Assembly (NCBI RefSeq): GCF_040802235.1
Contig: NC_133157.1
Span: forward strand, 89,080,001 to 89,144,000
Origin: Manis javanica
Taxonomy: Eukaryota; Chordata; Mammalia; Pholidota; Manidae
DNA length: 64,000 nt
Direction: 5' to 3'
Each line of letters opens with the position of its first letter. Position 1 is the first letter of the stretch. The translations under genes were made by a program, and so were the position numbers. The notes beneath the pieces are model-generated. The model did no database searches, had not been told where the DNA came from, and saw nothing but the letters and a program-made list of their open reading frames with translations. Positions 1 through 11,385 of this stretch are shown here, piece by piece.

Positions 1-440
1 GCCTCGGCAGTGGTCCCACTTTTCCCTGCCTCCTGAAGGCCAAGACAGGGTGCAGAGGAAATCAGGAGAGTCTTTGGAACCAGACTGCCCTGGCTCCAGT
101 GCCTGCTGCGGGGCTAGGAGGTTTTGGGTGCAGGTGGGGCACCTGAGACCCAGACTTCTCCTCTGTCCAGCGGATGTAGCCCTATCCCCTTCGTGGAGCT
201 GTGGTGGGCATCAGATGGGACAGATGTGCTCTCCCCGCTGTGTGGTGGGTACTGTGACTGCAGCCAGGGTCATGATGGGAGGATGATGACGACCCCACCC
301 CTCTGCCATCCTGCACTTTCCGTTGTCAAGCAGTGAAAGGGGCCAAGAATTTACTTGCAAATGTTGCAAATAGTTTGTAATTATTAAGATTCAAGACTTG
401 GAGAAAAGATCAAACATTAGCCCTTTTCAACTTATTCCCT
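1..440. other. Unassigned unique sequence
   Basis: I see no exon, RNA gene or recognisable repeat here. The two overlapping plus-strand open frames of 78 and 70 codons have no domain features and look like chance frames in moderately GC-rich DNA. Confidence 0.5.
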
Positions 441-452
441 TTCCCACTTTTT

Positions 453-470
453 AAAACACACACACACACA
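453..470. repeat. (AC)n microsatellite
   Basis: About eight AC units follow a T-rich run, just before the antisense L1 begins. The tract is short and perfect. Confidence 0.85.
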
Positions 471-539
471 TTTTATCAGACAAGTAATACATTGTAAAGA
501 TCTAGCAATTGGAAAGCAAATAGTGCAAGTGCAGCTCTT

Positions 540-1660
540 GGAGTGGTCCTCATCCTGCAACCCCCAAGGTATCTCCTCTATGCTGATGAATCTGTATGTG
601 AGCAAGGGCGCGGTGCATTTTTACAAGTATTAGGTCATGTAATACCTAATATTTCATGACTCTCTTTTGAAAAATATAGCTTGGAGATTATTTTCTATGT
701 GAGTCTATGACTTCTCCCTTATTGTTGAAAGGAGCTGAATAATACTCTGTAGTAGGGTATATATGCTATTTAACCTTTTTCCTCTTGATGAAAGTTCTAG
801 TTATTTATTTTCAACTTGTAATATCACAATGTGTGTGATCCCACATTTTTGTAGGTATGTGTCACTACATACCAGGAGCAAAATTGTAGATCAAAGGACA
901 TGCCCATTTATAGTGCTGGACTTACTGATTTATTCTCTTGCAAACCATATGTATGAATGTGTTAAACTCTCACCAAGAGCATTTGTTTTCAATTTAAAAA
1001 CGTTGTCAATTGATGGCCTTATATTCGGCCACATAGGTGTTCTTTATCTATGAATGAGACTGAACATTGAAGGAAATGCTGTCTTTCTTTTGCATTTGTG
1101 TTCTTCCCTCCTGTGACACCAGTCACTTCATTTGCTGAATTTTCTAGGAGTGATCTTATTCTTACTGATTTGTGAGAGTTTAAAAAATATCTAAAGACAG
1201 TATGCTCTGCCCCCACCACAATATGTCTCTTACCTTTTTAACTTTTATGATTTTTCCTTGTGCAGATGGTTTTAAATTTTCTGTGGTTAAATTAGTTCGT
1301 TTTTCCATTTATGGCTTCTGGGTTTTACACTTTCTTGAGGAAAGCCTCTTCCATGTTCTATATATATATTTTTCTTGTTTGTTTTTTTCAAATTTGTATC
1401 TGATTCATGATGGGGGCTGTTAAAATGCCCCTTTAAATTAAATGCATTTCTCTTATGTACATCCGTGTGTTTCTGGACTTTTAAATTCTATTCAGTTGAT
1501 TTATTTGCTTGTAGTATGAAAATCCACTCTCTAAACTATTATAGCTGTGTGATGTGCTTTCACAACCTGGTGAGGCAAGTCCCCCTTCAGGGATTTCTGT
1601 TTTGCTATTATTGTACTTCTTTTGCCATATATATTTTAGAATTAGCTTGCCAAACACCAT
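540..1660 (-). mobile_element. Old L1 copy, part 1 (interrupted)
   Basis: The plus strand reads as the complement of L1 ORF2 and 3' end sequence. Recognisable stretches include the complement of the 'cagcaataaaaag' region (near 735-760), a diverged form of the 'gctgggtcaaagg' block near 890, and the complement of the ORF2 stretch that reads 'ggcaagtcccccttca' near 1574. L1 coordinates fall from left to right, so the element lies on the minus strand. It is heavily diverged and has no intact frame. It appears to continue at 2371 after a younger insertion. Family-level call from memory of the L1 consensus; the subfamily is not determined. Confidence 0.7.
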
Positions 1661-2370
1661 TGAAAAGCTGGTTGAGAGAGAGCCCAGGTATTCATCAATC
1701 ATCCATGGAATGGGTAACCACACTGTGGCTGAACACAGTGGAACGTTAGGCAGAAATAAAAAGAACTGAACCATATATATATATACATACAACCACTTGG
1801 CAGAATCTCAAAATCCTTACACCAAGTGAAAAACCTTAGACTTTCCAAAAAGAGCACATGCTGTAAGGTTGCATGCATATAAACTTCTAGAAGAGGCAAA
1901 ACTAACCCATGGTGGAAAAAATCAGGTGTTTGCCTCATAGTGGGAATGGGCTCTGGCTGGCAGGCAGGCATATGTGAGAACCTTCTGGGGCGATGTTATG
2001 TTTCACTTAATACCAGTTCATGTTACAGAGGCATATCCATCCCAAATCTTAGGAAATGTTCACTTAAGATTTGCACATTTAATGTATGTAACTTTCCCCC
2101 CAGAAAAAGAACTGTAAAAAAGTATTGGCTCTAGCTAATGGTATATGTATGAAGTTGGTAGGGTGAAATGTAATGGTGCCTGCAGCTTTGTTATGTATTA
2201 AAAATGATGGCATGGTGTGTGGAGAGTGGAATGGATAGATAGATAGTTTGTGATAAAGCAAATGTGGTAAAATGTTAATACTAGAGTCCAGCTGGCAGAT
2301 ACGGTGTTCAGTGCAAATTTCTTCCAACATTCCTTTGTTTGAAGTTCTTCGTAATAAGGTATTGGGAGGA
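1661..2370 (+). mobile_element. L1 3' fragment inserted in an older L1
   Basis: This plus-strand segment matches the last part of an L1. It starts in the end of ORF2 ('catcaatcatccatggaatg', then 'aacgttaggcagaaataaaa') and runs through the 3' UTR block 'gataaagcaaatgtgg' near 2253 to an L1-like terminus near 2340-2370. It is 5'-truncated, as most L1 insertions are. There is no long poly(A) tail and no clear target-site duplication, so it is old. It splits the antisense L1 on either side. Confidence 0.7.
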
Positions 2371-2700
2371 AACCCTGTTGAGGTTTGATCAGTTTCCCAC
2401 CAAATTTACAGATTTAGCTGGAGGACAGTTGGTATCTGTACAACACTGATTCTTCATTAACATTGCATATTATATGTCTCCAGACATTCAGAGTTTCTTT
2501 CTGCCTTTGAGTAAACTTTTATGCTAGATTCTTTTCTTTGGTAGGTTTTGCACCATTCTTGTCGTTACTATGTGATTTTGTTCCTACTGTGAACGAAAGG
2601 TTTTTCCTGATACGTTTTTTAAATTGCTATGGCTGTGTGGGGAGAAGTTTGGCTTTTATTTGTGGATTTTTCCTCTGGAGAACCTACTGAAACGTCTCAC
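2371..2700 (-). mobile_element. Old L1 copy, part 2 (resumes)
   Basis: Sequence from 'aaccctgttgagg' to about 2700 resembles the complement of L1 ORF2 directly upstream of where the 540-1660 piece stops, including the block around 'gacagttggtatctg' (2425). The two pieces are therefore most simply one minus-strand L1 interrupted by the plus-strand insertion at 1661-2370. Divergence is high and the right boundary is approximate. Confidence 0.6.
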
Positions 2701-2879
2701 ATGGTGTGATTTGTTGGAGACAGTTTCCTAGCCATACAATCATTTACTCTTCTCATCTTCAAGCCATAACTGAATTTGTGTTAATTTCCCCTGTATTTAT
2801 CTGTTCTTTTCCAATACTGATTTCTCCTTTTTCACATCTCAGTGACAAAAATGGGTGCCAGCAACAACAAGGAGCCCAC

Positions 2880-3500
2880 CTGGGGGGCGGCCCGAGCAGT
2901 GGAGCGCTGGGGGGAATGCTGGCACCACGTCGGTCTGGAAGTTGGGGCGAGGACTTCGGGCTCCGGGGTGTGCAGGCCTCTCCAGAGCGCCAGGGAGTGA
3001 CCCAGTCCAGCCCGTCTCTGGGGGCTGGGTGAGGAAAACGTGGAGATGAGCCACAGTCCATGCAAGCCCAGTGGGAGGTGATGGGCCCGGGCTGGTGTGG
3101 GGACCTGAAGGATGGGACAGCTCAAGGGCGACCCTAGGGTCCTTGTCTGGGCAGCTGGGGCCATTCCATACGGGAGACCTGGGGAGGCAGGCTGCAGTGA
3201 GTACAGGGGGTTCAGGTTTGGCACGTTTTTGTCTCCTGGTGTCCAACTAGAGACGCTGAGTTTGAGGTCCAGGAAAGTGACAGGAGGCACAGGGTGGAGA
3301 GGTCCGGGGCAGAGTGAGCCTGGGCAGGTCAGCACTTTGGAGCTGGGACACAGGAAGGGGTGGCCCAGCAGCCCGGGGTGGGGAGCCCCTGGTGCCCAGA
3401 GCACCCTGAGAGCATGGGGTCTGGAATCCGAGTGCGGAGCGCAGTCAGAGGGGTGACCCGCCTTGCACAGCGCCAGCCAGCTGTGGACCACCATCACGCT
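2880..3500. other. Short CpG-enriched, GC-rich tract
   Basis: CpG dinucleotides are clearly denser than in the surrounding DNA; I count at least eight in roughly the first 100 bases. The densest part is about 2880-3010. Open frames run on both strands across it, including one of 231 codons on the minus strand, as expected for GC-rich DNA with few stop codons. No start site or TATA box is evident. It could be a small regulatory CpG cluster, but nothing in the sequence proves it. Confidence 0.4.
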
Positions 3501-6500
3501 GACCACGTTCTCCACGTGTGATGGCACGGAAGAAAGTGGAAATGGGGATCGGGGATGGAGGAGCTCATGTTTAGATTTTTTTATTCCATTAAAGGGATGC
3601 AGAGGAATAGGGGCTATAGCTTGGAAGTGGGTCTCAAAGCGTGATCTTCCCTTTACGCTGCTGGGCGTGCTGTCCCGTAGGCTGAGCCATCCTGTGGAGG
3701 AGAGAGGGCATCCTTGCCTCGGGGCAGGGTGTGGGCACTGAGGGAGGCCTGTGCCCAGATGGGGGCGCTACCGAGCTGAGCACAGAGGCTTCCCTGGGTG
3801 ACTTACCTGCTCTGGGATCTGTGACATCCTCTTGTACCTGCTGGGAGGGTGTTCATGAGACCTCTTTCAACGCATTTGCCTCCTTGCTCTGGCCCTTCCA
3901 TTCTCAGGTGTCTTCTTGTTGGTTTGCTGGGTTGGCACATCTTTTCCTGAGGCTCCCTTCTCTCCCATGTGTGGTGCTGATCATCGATGCTCAGCTCCTG
4001 GCAGGGCAGATCCTGCTGTCTCCAAGGAGAGTAGATGCTGGGCACTGGCCCCGTGGCTGTGGGAACCGGGTCTGGTTGGGTGAGGTGACCTGCGCCTTTA
4101 CCAGCTCTAACCCAGCCTGGGGACCGGCTGCTCCCTGCACCCCTCCGCACCCCCCTCAGTACACTGAATCGCCGGCCCCCTCTCCTCCACATGCTTGGCA
4201 GCCATTACCTCTGATCTCCTTTGTCGACCACGCAATCTCCTTTTCCTCCCGACGCGAATCGCTGTCACTCCGGGCTGCCTTGTGGGGCACTTACTTTCTG
4301 CTGCGTCTGATGGATTTATTCTTGTGAGTGACCCTTTCTTGCCGTCTCATGCTGGGGTGTGAGTGGGGTCTGCCTCCTCGCTCAGATGTCTTAGTGATCA
4401 CTTCCTTTGAGAGCTCATCTCCTCTCATGTTGTTGCTTATGCTCCTCCCCAGGGTCTCCCCCAACCTCTCACACTTGGGGTCCCCAGGCAAGTGTACCCC
4501 ATGGTCATCAATTGTATCCCCTTGTGAACTTTTCCCTTTGGGTGGGGCTGTCACTCATCTGGGCCTCCTGCCATTTCTCTTTGCCCCCGGAGATGTCCTT
4601 CCAGCACCCTGCCTGGTGCCAGGCATGGTGGCTCGTGCCCAGCACTGCCAGCCCCAGTCCTGTTCCACTCACAATGCCAGGCACACCACGACGCCTTCCA
4701 CCCAGGGCTGCTGTCTGCCCAGGCCCAATGTACCATGGGCACTGCTGTGTCCTTTAAATCCCCTTCATTCCCCCATTGCTCTGTGACCCCTCCTGCAGCC
4801 CCCACATGCCCCAGGGCCTTGGCCCAGAGCACACAGAAGGGAAAGACCTGGAAGCTACTTGGGTGGAAGGCACTGAAAGGAAATGGCACTTGTCCAGCGC
4901 AATGTCAGTAAATGTATATTTTTCCCGAAGATATATTGAAGACATCTTTTACCCTCACTGAGGACCGAGAAAGGAACCTGTAGGTCCTGCGGGCCTCGTG
5001 GAGGACAGGGAGCAGGGCCTCCTCTGAGCCGACATCTGCAGTGGGTCCTTACGAGAAAGGCAGACCCTGGCCCTACAGGTGTGGGAAAGCTCGTTGGAGC
5101 CCAGGGAAGTCTGCATTTCTGTCCTGAGCTGTGAGGAAGCTGGTGGCTGGGACGACAGTTAGGGCCCTGTGCAGACAGACGGGTCTCAGCTGCCTGTGAG
5201 CCCCTATAATTAGGAGCCCAGATGCTGCAGGCCGGCCTGGCCCACCACACGCAGAGCCGCCGATGGCCTCCCTTGGAGGATATTTTGGACCAGGGGTTTG
5301 ATTTTATTTTTGTGTGAGATTCACCTCGGATGGCAACTCCAGAGTTGATTGATGGCCCAGGCCTCCCTGAGGTGCAGGCCCCGGCTGTGGCTTCAGTCAA
5401 CGGCAGGACGCCAGCTGAGATGGCTGCGGAATCCCACAGACGGTGCCTGATTTCCGGCAGATGCCCCAGATACCAGGCAGGAGAGCCCACCACAAACATG
5501 GTTGCGTAAAGCAGGTCTGTTCAGTGTGATCTGCCAGCCACAGGGAGGTCACAGCCAGCTTGGAGAGGGGCAGGTCCGAGCAGACCTGAGCCCACAGCTC
5601 AGAGGTCCCCTCTTCCAGGACAGCCGGCCCTGGCCTGTCAGAAGAAGCCTCATCTCCAATTCCGCTGTGTGGGGTCTCAGCAGCGTCTGGTGCCTGAATG
5701 GGGGGCATGCTGTGGCAGACAGCCCCCCTCTCTTTTTGGTGCCAGGGTGGGTGCTGAGGGCCGGACCTTGGGGGCCATCAGAGTTGATAGCCACCTAATG
5801 CACCACAGCCACCCAATGCATGCCCAGTGCCCGAGTTCATCAGTCAGTCCCTGTTAGCTGGGACCCCAGGCCACAGGGTCCAGGCAGGGGCACAACAAGG
5901 AGTCCAGGAGCCCGTAGCTCTGCCCTGTCGTGAAGCCCACTTTCAGGGCCAGACACAGGCACCTGTGTGTGAACAGATAAGCAAGGTGACTACATAGCAT
6001 GTTGGATGCCAGATGCCCTGGAGATGAAGTCAGGAGAGTGGAAGCGAGGGATGCGGGACAGGAGGGAGCTGCTGGGAGAAGGCTGGCCAGGGGTGTGCAC
6101 AGACAGCAGCGGGACAGCCAGGCCGGCCTCCAGGTCCCACCCCTTCCCACCCCACGGTCTCCTCATCAGAGGGGCTGGGGCCTTGCAGCTGGGGAAACTG
6201 AAGCTGAGGGGCCTGGCTTGGAGACCGCAGGCTAGGGTCTGTGCCATGCGTCCCCAGTCCCTGCACAGGGAGGCACAGGAAGGGAATCGCTCTGCAAACA
6301 GAAAACAGAGGGCTTCGCCACGCACAGATGGCAGGGGGTGTTACTGCAGAGTATCCAGTTACCCTGGATGAACAGCTCCCTGCCGCCCCCTTCCTGGGGC
6401 CTGTCCTCAGTCCTTGACTCCACCATGTCCTGCCACCTCTGTCCTCTTTGCCCTTGTGGTCCAGGATGCCCTGAGGCCCAGGTCCTGTCTGCACCCTCCC

Positions 6501-9500
6501 CTCCGTGAGTTGCCCTCTCCCCTCCCCACCATGGCTGCCCCTTGTCCCTCTCCTGTCAGCCTGTTGGAGAGCAGTTGACACCCTCTCCCTTTGGGCACAC
6601 TCCGGTGTGAGCTGGGCCCACTCAGCAGCCGCATCTGTGAAGTGGCTGCTCTAGTCATCCACAGAGAAGCCGCTCTCCTGGGGATGGCGCAGGACAGACT
6701 GAGAACATGCTGTGGCAGCCAACTAGGCCCGGCGCCATAATATGAAAGGATCAGGTCTCTATTGGGGGTACATAGCCGACAGAAAACAGATGGGGCCTGG
6801 CCTCTCACCTCCTCCAGGGAGAGACCGAGAGGGGAGGGGACTGGGGTGACAGAGACACAGTGCCACTTTGCTGCTCAGAGCTGTGAGACACTGGGCGTCA
6901 CCAGGCATCCGCACTCCGGACAGTGGGCAAACCTGCCTGGGTTTCCTTTGCTTCCCCGGCTGAGCTGCACAGAAGATAGACTGAAGCCAGAGTTCCGTCC
7001 TGACTTCATGGGATGTGTGCTTAATGGGATGTGAAGGAGTCTGATGCCTAATTGGACCATGTTCTTGTCCTATCAACCTCGGTTAATTTTTACCCTTTTG
7101 TGCCATGGACTCCCTTACTCCCTTGGCTCTGTTGAAGGCTTTGGACTCCTGCTCAGAATATTTCTAAATGGGTACAAAATCCACAGGATGTCACAGGAAA
7201 GGAATCCTACACCCTCCAACTAACAGCTACAGAGCGTCATGGTAACACCTGAAGTTTCTAAGGTGGCGAGACCATGAGAGAGCTGCCCTGAGGTGGCCGC
7301 TGCCCACATTCACAGCCGAGGCCAGTACTGCATTTCTGTTAGAGGGGAATGAAAGTACACATTCACTTGTCACCATCTATGTCCACATACCTCTCCCCCA
7401 GAATTCTATCCACAGACTTGGGGCATCCATGGCTCCAGGTAAGAATGTGGGAACCTCTCCAGGTGTAGATAAGAAAAAGAGTGGGTAGATAATTTTATTT
7501 GGACATTAAGATTAATTCAAATATTAATGGGTAAGGTAAAATGAAAATTCCATATTTTTAATGAGGCTTTTTTGTTTTTCTAAATTATCTGCAGAGGAAA
7601 TCCCTCCAGCTAAGGAGCCCAGCACAGTCTTACCACTAAAGGTGAAATGAGACCATCCCTGCTTTCACATCAGGGCTGACTTCCTAATGGGGACCTTTCC
7701 ATTTCCATCTTGAGGTTAGAAGGGTCCCTTGAAGAAAGAGGCGGGCACAGAGTCTGTCCTTCCTGTAGGATTGGTGTTCATAGAGGATCAGGTAGGTCAC
7801 AGAGGATGAGGTCCAGGTGGAGGGAAGGATATCCCGAGGTGGAGCATGAAGTGATCCATCCATGCATCTGGTGGCAAATCCCTGACACAAGGCTTCTTTG
7901 GTGAAGGACGTGTCCTTCACACAGGCTAAAACTGAACCTGCAGAGCTGTGCAATCCCTGTGCTGACTGCATAGGGACATGTTGAATAAGTGACGGATGGC
8001 ATGGACTTAGAAAAGCAACATGGTGTGCGACATGGCAGGAATTGCCACCCTGGAGACTAGATGGGGAAGAATTATTATTAATGAGACTCGTGAAATCAAT
8101 ATAGGAACCTGAGTGTATTAATTCCTCTCGTTTCCGTTGAACGGCCCCAGAGGAACTGTAGTTTATTTACTCCTTCCTTCTTTAAATAATGAAATCCTCT
8201 TCACAGAGAAAGAGGGCTACAGGTACGTGGAGGTCATGCTACGCCTTCACCCACACTGTTCACCCCTGATGCTGCCTCTGCATGAGTGTTGGGGGTGCAC
8301 ATGGAGCAGCGGCGGTGTGACAGGTGTCGGAGCCCAGCTGGGGCATCCGCTGGGGTCCACGAGCTCTGGGACGGACGGGTCCTCATGCCTTTCTAAACGA
8401 CAATGCCGGGCTCCTGGCTTCCAGAAGCCCAGGCATTTCCCTCCCAGCGAGCTGTCTGCACTGCAGGGGAGGACCTCAGGGGGCTGGGGTCTTGCAGGCC
8501 CCAAGCCTTGGCGGGACCCATCTCTCCTCCCTGGGGCGGGCCCTGAAATGTGAGCAGGGGAAAGACGCATTGACAGGAGTCCTGTGCCTCTGCATGTCCT
8601 TGTTTGTATTTTATTCTATTTTGCCTTAAAAAAGACACAATTCTCATAAAAATATCACCAAGAATCATTCAGTGTTTCCTTGAGAAATGCTTATGGTGTT
8701 TTCTCCACTTGCGTCAAGCTGCACTTGTGGCGGGAAGCCGGCTTTCTGGACATGTCCGTCAGGCACAGGGTGTATTCCGGTGCTCTTGGCCCTCAGCCCT
8801 GATGCCTGTCTGCTTACGGGCTTTCTAAGCTCCAGCTGCTCCTGTGCTCACACAGGCGGCGATGCTGCGCTGTGCTGGGAGGCCCTGGGTCGCCCAGCGA
8901 CAAGACCTCCAATGAGGGAGTGCACCTAGGTGGGTGGGGCAGTCTGGCTGGGTGCCCTTTGCGCCTCTGCTCCAGCCAAGCTCCATTCAGCTCACTGCCT
9001 CCAGTTTCTCTTCTGTGACAAACCCAGGGTCATGGTTTTCCGATCGATCATGAAACCAGAAGAGGTAAAAACTCCCTGGATGTAAGTTTGTCACTTTCTT
9101 GAGACGGTTTCATAGTTGCCATGGGGGAAGCAAGCCATGGTGGTGTCACTTCTGCTTTTTTTCCCTAGCTGGTAAATAAGTTGGTTTCTCATTTCTGGTG
9201 GAAGGGTCTTTCCCCCAAGTGAAGGGCTCAGCCAGGACTCATGGCCAGGCTTGCATGTCCAGGACAACTGCTGTGGGCAGGGGTCCCTGGCCTTGCCTGG
9301 ACCATGCCATCCCCTGGGGAGTTAAAACCATACAGACCCCTGTGCTGGCATCCCAGGTCTTCTGACTGGATGGGTGTGGGGACCTGGGCATCGGGAATTT
9401 CACAGCAATCAGGGGTTCTGTGGGGGAGCCAGTCTGAGCCGCACTGCTCGCCTCTTGTTCCTTCAGGGGCATCTCTGGGGAGGAGGGTTCTGCCCCTGTA

Positions 9501-9585
9501 CTGAACTCCTGACTTCATGGAGTCAGGCTTCCACACTGGAAGCTGGATATGGGGAAACCACAAACAATAATTACTTTGCAAACCA
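3500..9585. other. Unassigned unique sequence, no gene seen
   Basis: Six kilobases without a recognisable exon, RNA gene or clear mobile element. Open frames of up to about 214 codons occur but overlap open frames on other strands and show no domain. The only small structure noted is an imperfect 18-bp tandem duplication at 5789-5824. Confidence 0.45.
5789..5824. repeat. 18-bp imperfect tandem duplication
   Basis: Two adjacent 18-base units both begin 'agccacc' and continue 'aatgca'; they differ at a few positions. This is a local slippage-type duplication in unique sequence. Confidence 0.7.
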
Positions 9586-9659
9586 ATAGTTAGTGACCAA
9601 TTAACTAGATTTAACCACTTATAAAAACTTAGCTGTGTTTTTAAAATTAGTTTGATGCA

Positions 9660-9840
9660 CTAAGTTTCTGTGTAGACAGACACCTTCAGCTCCCTTGGGT
9701 ACGTGCTGAGAAGCACAATTGCTGGGTCCTATTGTCAGAGTGTACTTAGTTTTGTAAGAAAAGTGTCCTCCCAGGGGCTGTGCCATTTTGCATTCAGCAG
9801 TGAAGGAGGGTCCTGCTGCTTCACACACCAACTGACTCTT
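9660..9840 (-). mobile_element. L1 fragment, antisense
   Basis: The plus strand carries the complement of the conserved ORF2 end, including 'cacaattgctgggtcctat' (9714) and a diverged 'gtgccattttgcattcagc' (9780). The element is therefore on the minus strand. It is a short, old, diverged fragment. Confidence 0.75.
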
Positions 9841-11185
9841 AATGGATCAGAAAGGCCATCTGGTTTGCAGCTGAGTTGATTCTAGTTCAAATCAGCTGGC
9901 AAATCAGCTGGAGAAGCAGGAGTTGGGTGGGGAGGGGAGTGAGGTGTGTCACAGGTGCAGAGGTTTCTTTCTGATTCCCATCAGCTGGCTGTGCCTGTGG
10001 TTCAAGTAGCCCAGATGGAAAGCCAGTGGCCCTTGGTGGGGTTCACAGCGTCCGCTTCTCGGGGTGAGCGTAGCACTGTCTGTGGCGATGGCAGGTGAGG
10101 CCAGCAAGGATGCTACCTTATCTTCACAGTTGCCAGCACACTGTGAGTGTAAGCACAATGACCCGTGAGCATTTACCCTCTGGTTTTGATTATTTTAAGG
10201 CGGGGAATCATTTTAAAGAGCAAGATTGCAATATTACTGCAAATGATCTGGTATCTTCCACACCCATCTTCCCCGAGACACCCTGGCAGGATGGGGTCAG
10301 CCTGCTCTCCTGACAACCTGCCCTGTCAGCCCTCTCTGACCACCTTTCTGGGCCAGTGAGGTCCTCCTATCATGAAGGGCATCAATTCATGCCAGGCTGA
10401 GAGGCCAGAAAGTCCCAGTCAGAGGCCGCATGACTGGTGAGCCGGCTCCCCACACATTGAGTCCTGGTGACTGGCAGGACGGTGACACCACCCACCTCGA
10501 GCTGATTTTCCCCAGCCTGGTAATTGAAGGTCCCATGCATCTTTTCTTCAGACATGGAAACTGGCCTCCGAAGCCCTTACTCTTATAGGTCATGGAGACA
10601 TAGATATTGTGCTTCCTGATGACTGCTCTGCAAGGGTGTTTATCTTCTCAGGATATACCAGGTTTCTGTGAAAGTGAGTTTAATTGCTAGGAATTAGTCC
10701 ACACAATGACATGTAACAGGTACGACAAACTGCTTGAGAGAGAAACATGGTTTAGATATGCGCATGTGCATACAAACGGCGTACTAACTATGCTTCATCC
10801 TTTTAAATTCTTTAAAGTAGTTTTCCTAAGTACTTCTAGTTTAGGTTGACCTTTGAAATAATTTGCATTAGGAGGATATTTTTGCAGCAAATGGGATGTG
10901 GCTGTTCCTTTGAAGTCTCCTTGCAATATTTTCTCTGTACTTATGGGGGAATGTTTTAATTATTCTTGGCACGGTAAGTCCTTATCTGTCTTTGTTTTGT
11001 TCTTGATTTGAGCCATGAAGTGGAGCATTTTGGAGAAGTGCTGTGAGGCTGAGTCCTCTCAGGAGGAAAGAATTCCAGCAGAGGCTTCTGATGTTAGGGC
11101 AGAGAGGTTGTGAGTGCTCCTGGTGCTGGCCGGCCGGGTGGGCAGCCGGGGAGCTCCTGGCAGGATGTCTGAAGGTCAGAAAGGC
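9841..11185. other. Unassigned sequence
   Basis: I see no gene or clear repeat. The tract becomes AT-rich after about 10600 and may hold decayed repeats that I cannot assign. Confidence 0.4.
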
Positions 11186-11189
11186 TGGT

Positions 11190-11385
11190 ATTTAAATTTC
11201 ATTCATTAGCTGTGAGATTTTTTAAATTATTCAACTTCCCAGGGCTTTGGTGTCCTCATCTGTAAAACACAGATGGAAACATTCTTCTCCCTTTTTTACT
11301 GATTAAAGTAACCATAGGATCAACTCATTGGTCTGAGTCACTATCACATAGCAAATCCTCTATAAATGGGAGCAGTTGTTATTTT
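11190..11385 (+). mobile_element. MIR SINE
   Basis: The order of blocks is that of MIR: a diverged 'agctgtgagattt' segment (11208), 'gtcctcatctgtaaaac' (11250), and the tail region 'cacatagcaaatcctctata' (11345). MIRs are inactive tRNA-derived SINEs common to mammals. The copy is diverged by age. Confidence 0.75.

Noticed and set aside
540-2370. Single L1 with a twin-priming 5' inversion
   Set aside because: The antisense and sense parts seem to cover overlapping L1 coordinates, and antisense sequence resumes after the sense part. Nested insertion explains this better.
2832-3527. 231-codon minus-strand open frame, the longest in the window
   Set aside because: It lies in GC-rich DNA with few stop codons, overlaps long frames on the plus strand and in another minus frame, and has no domain or biased amino acid pattern of a real protein.
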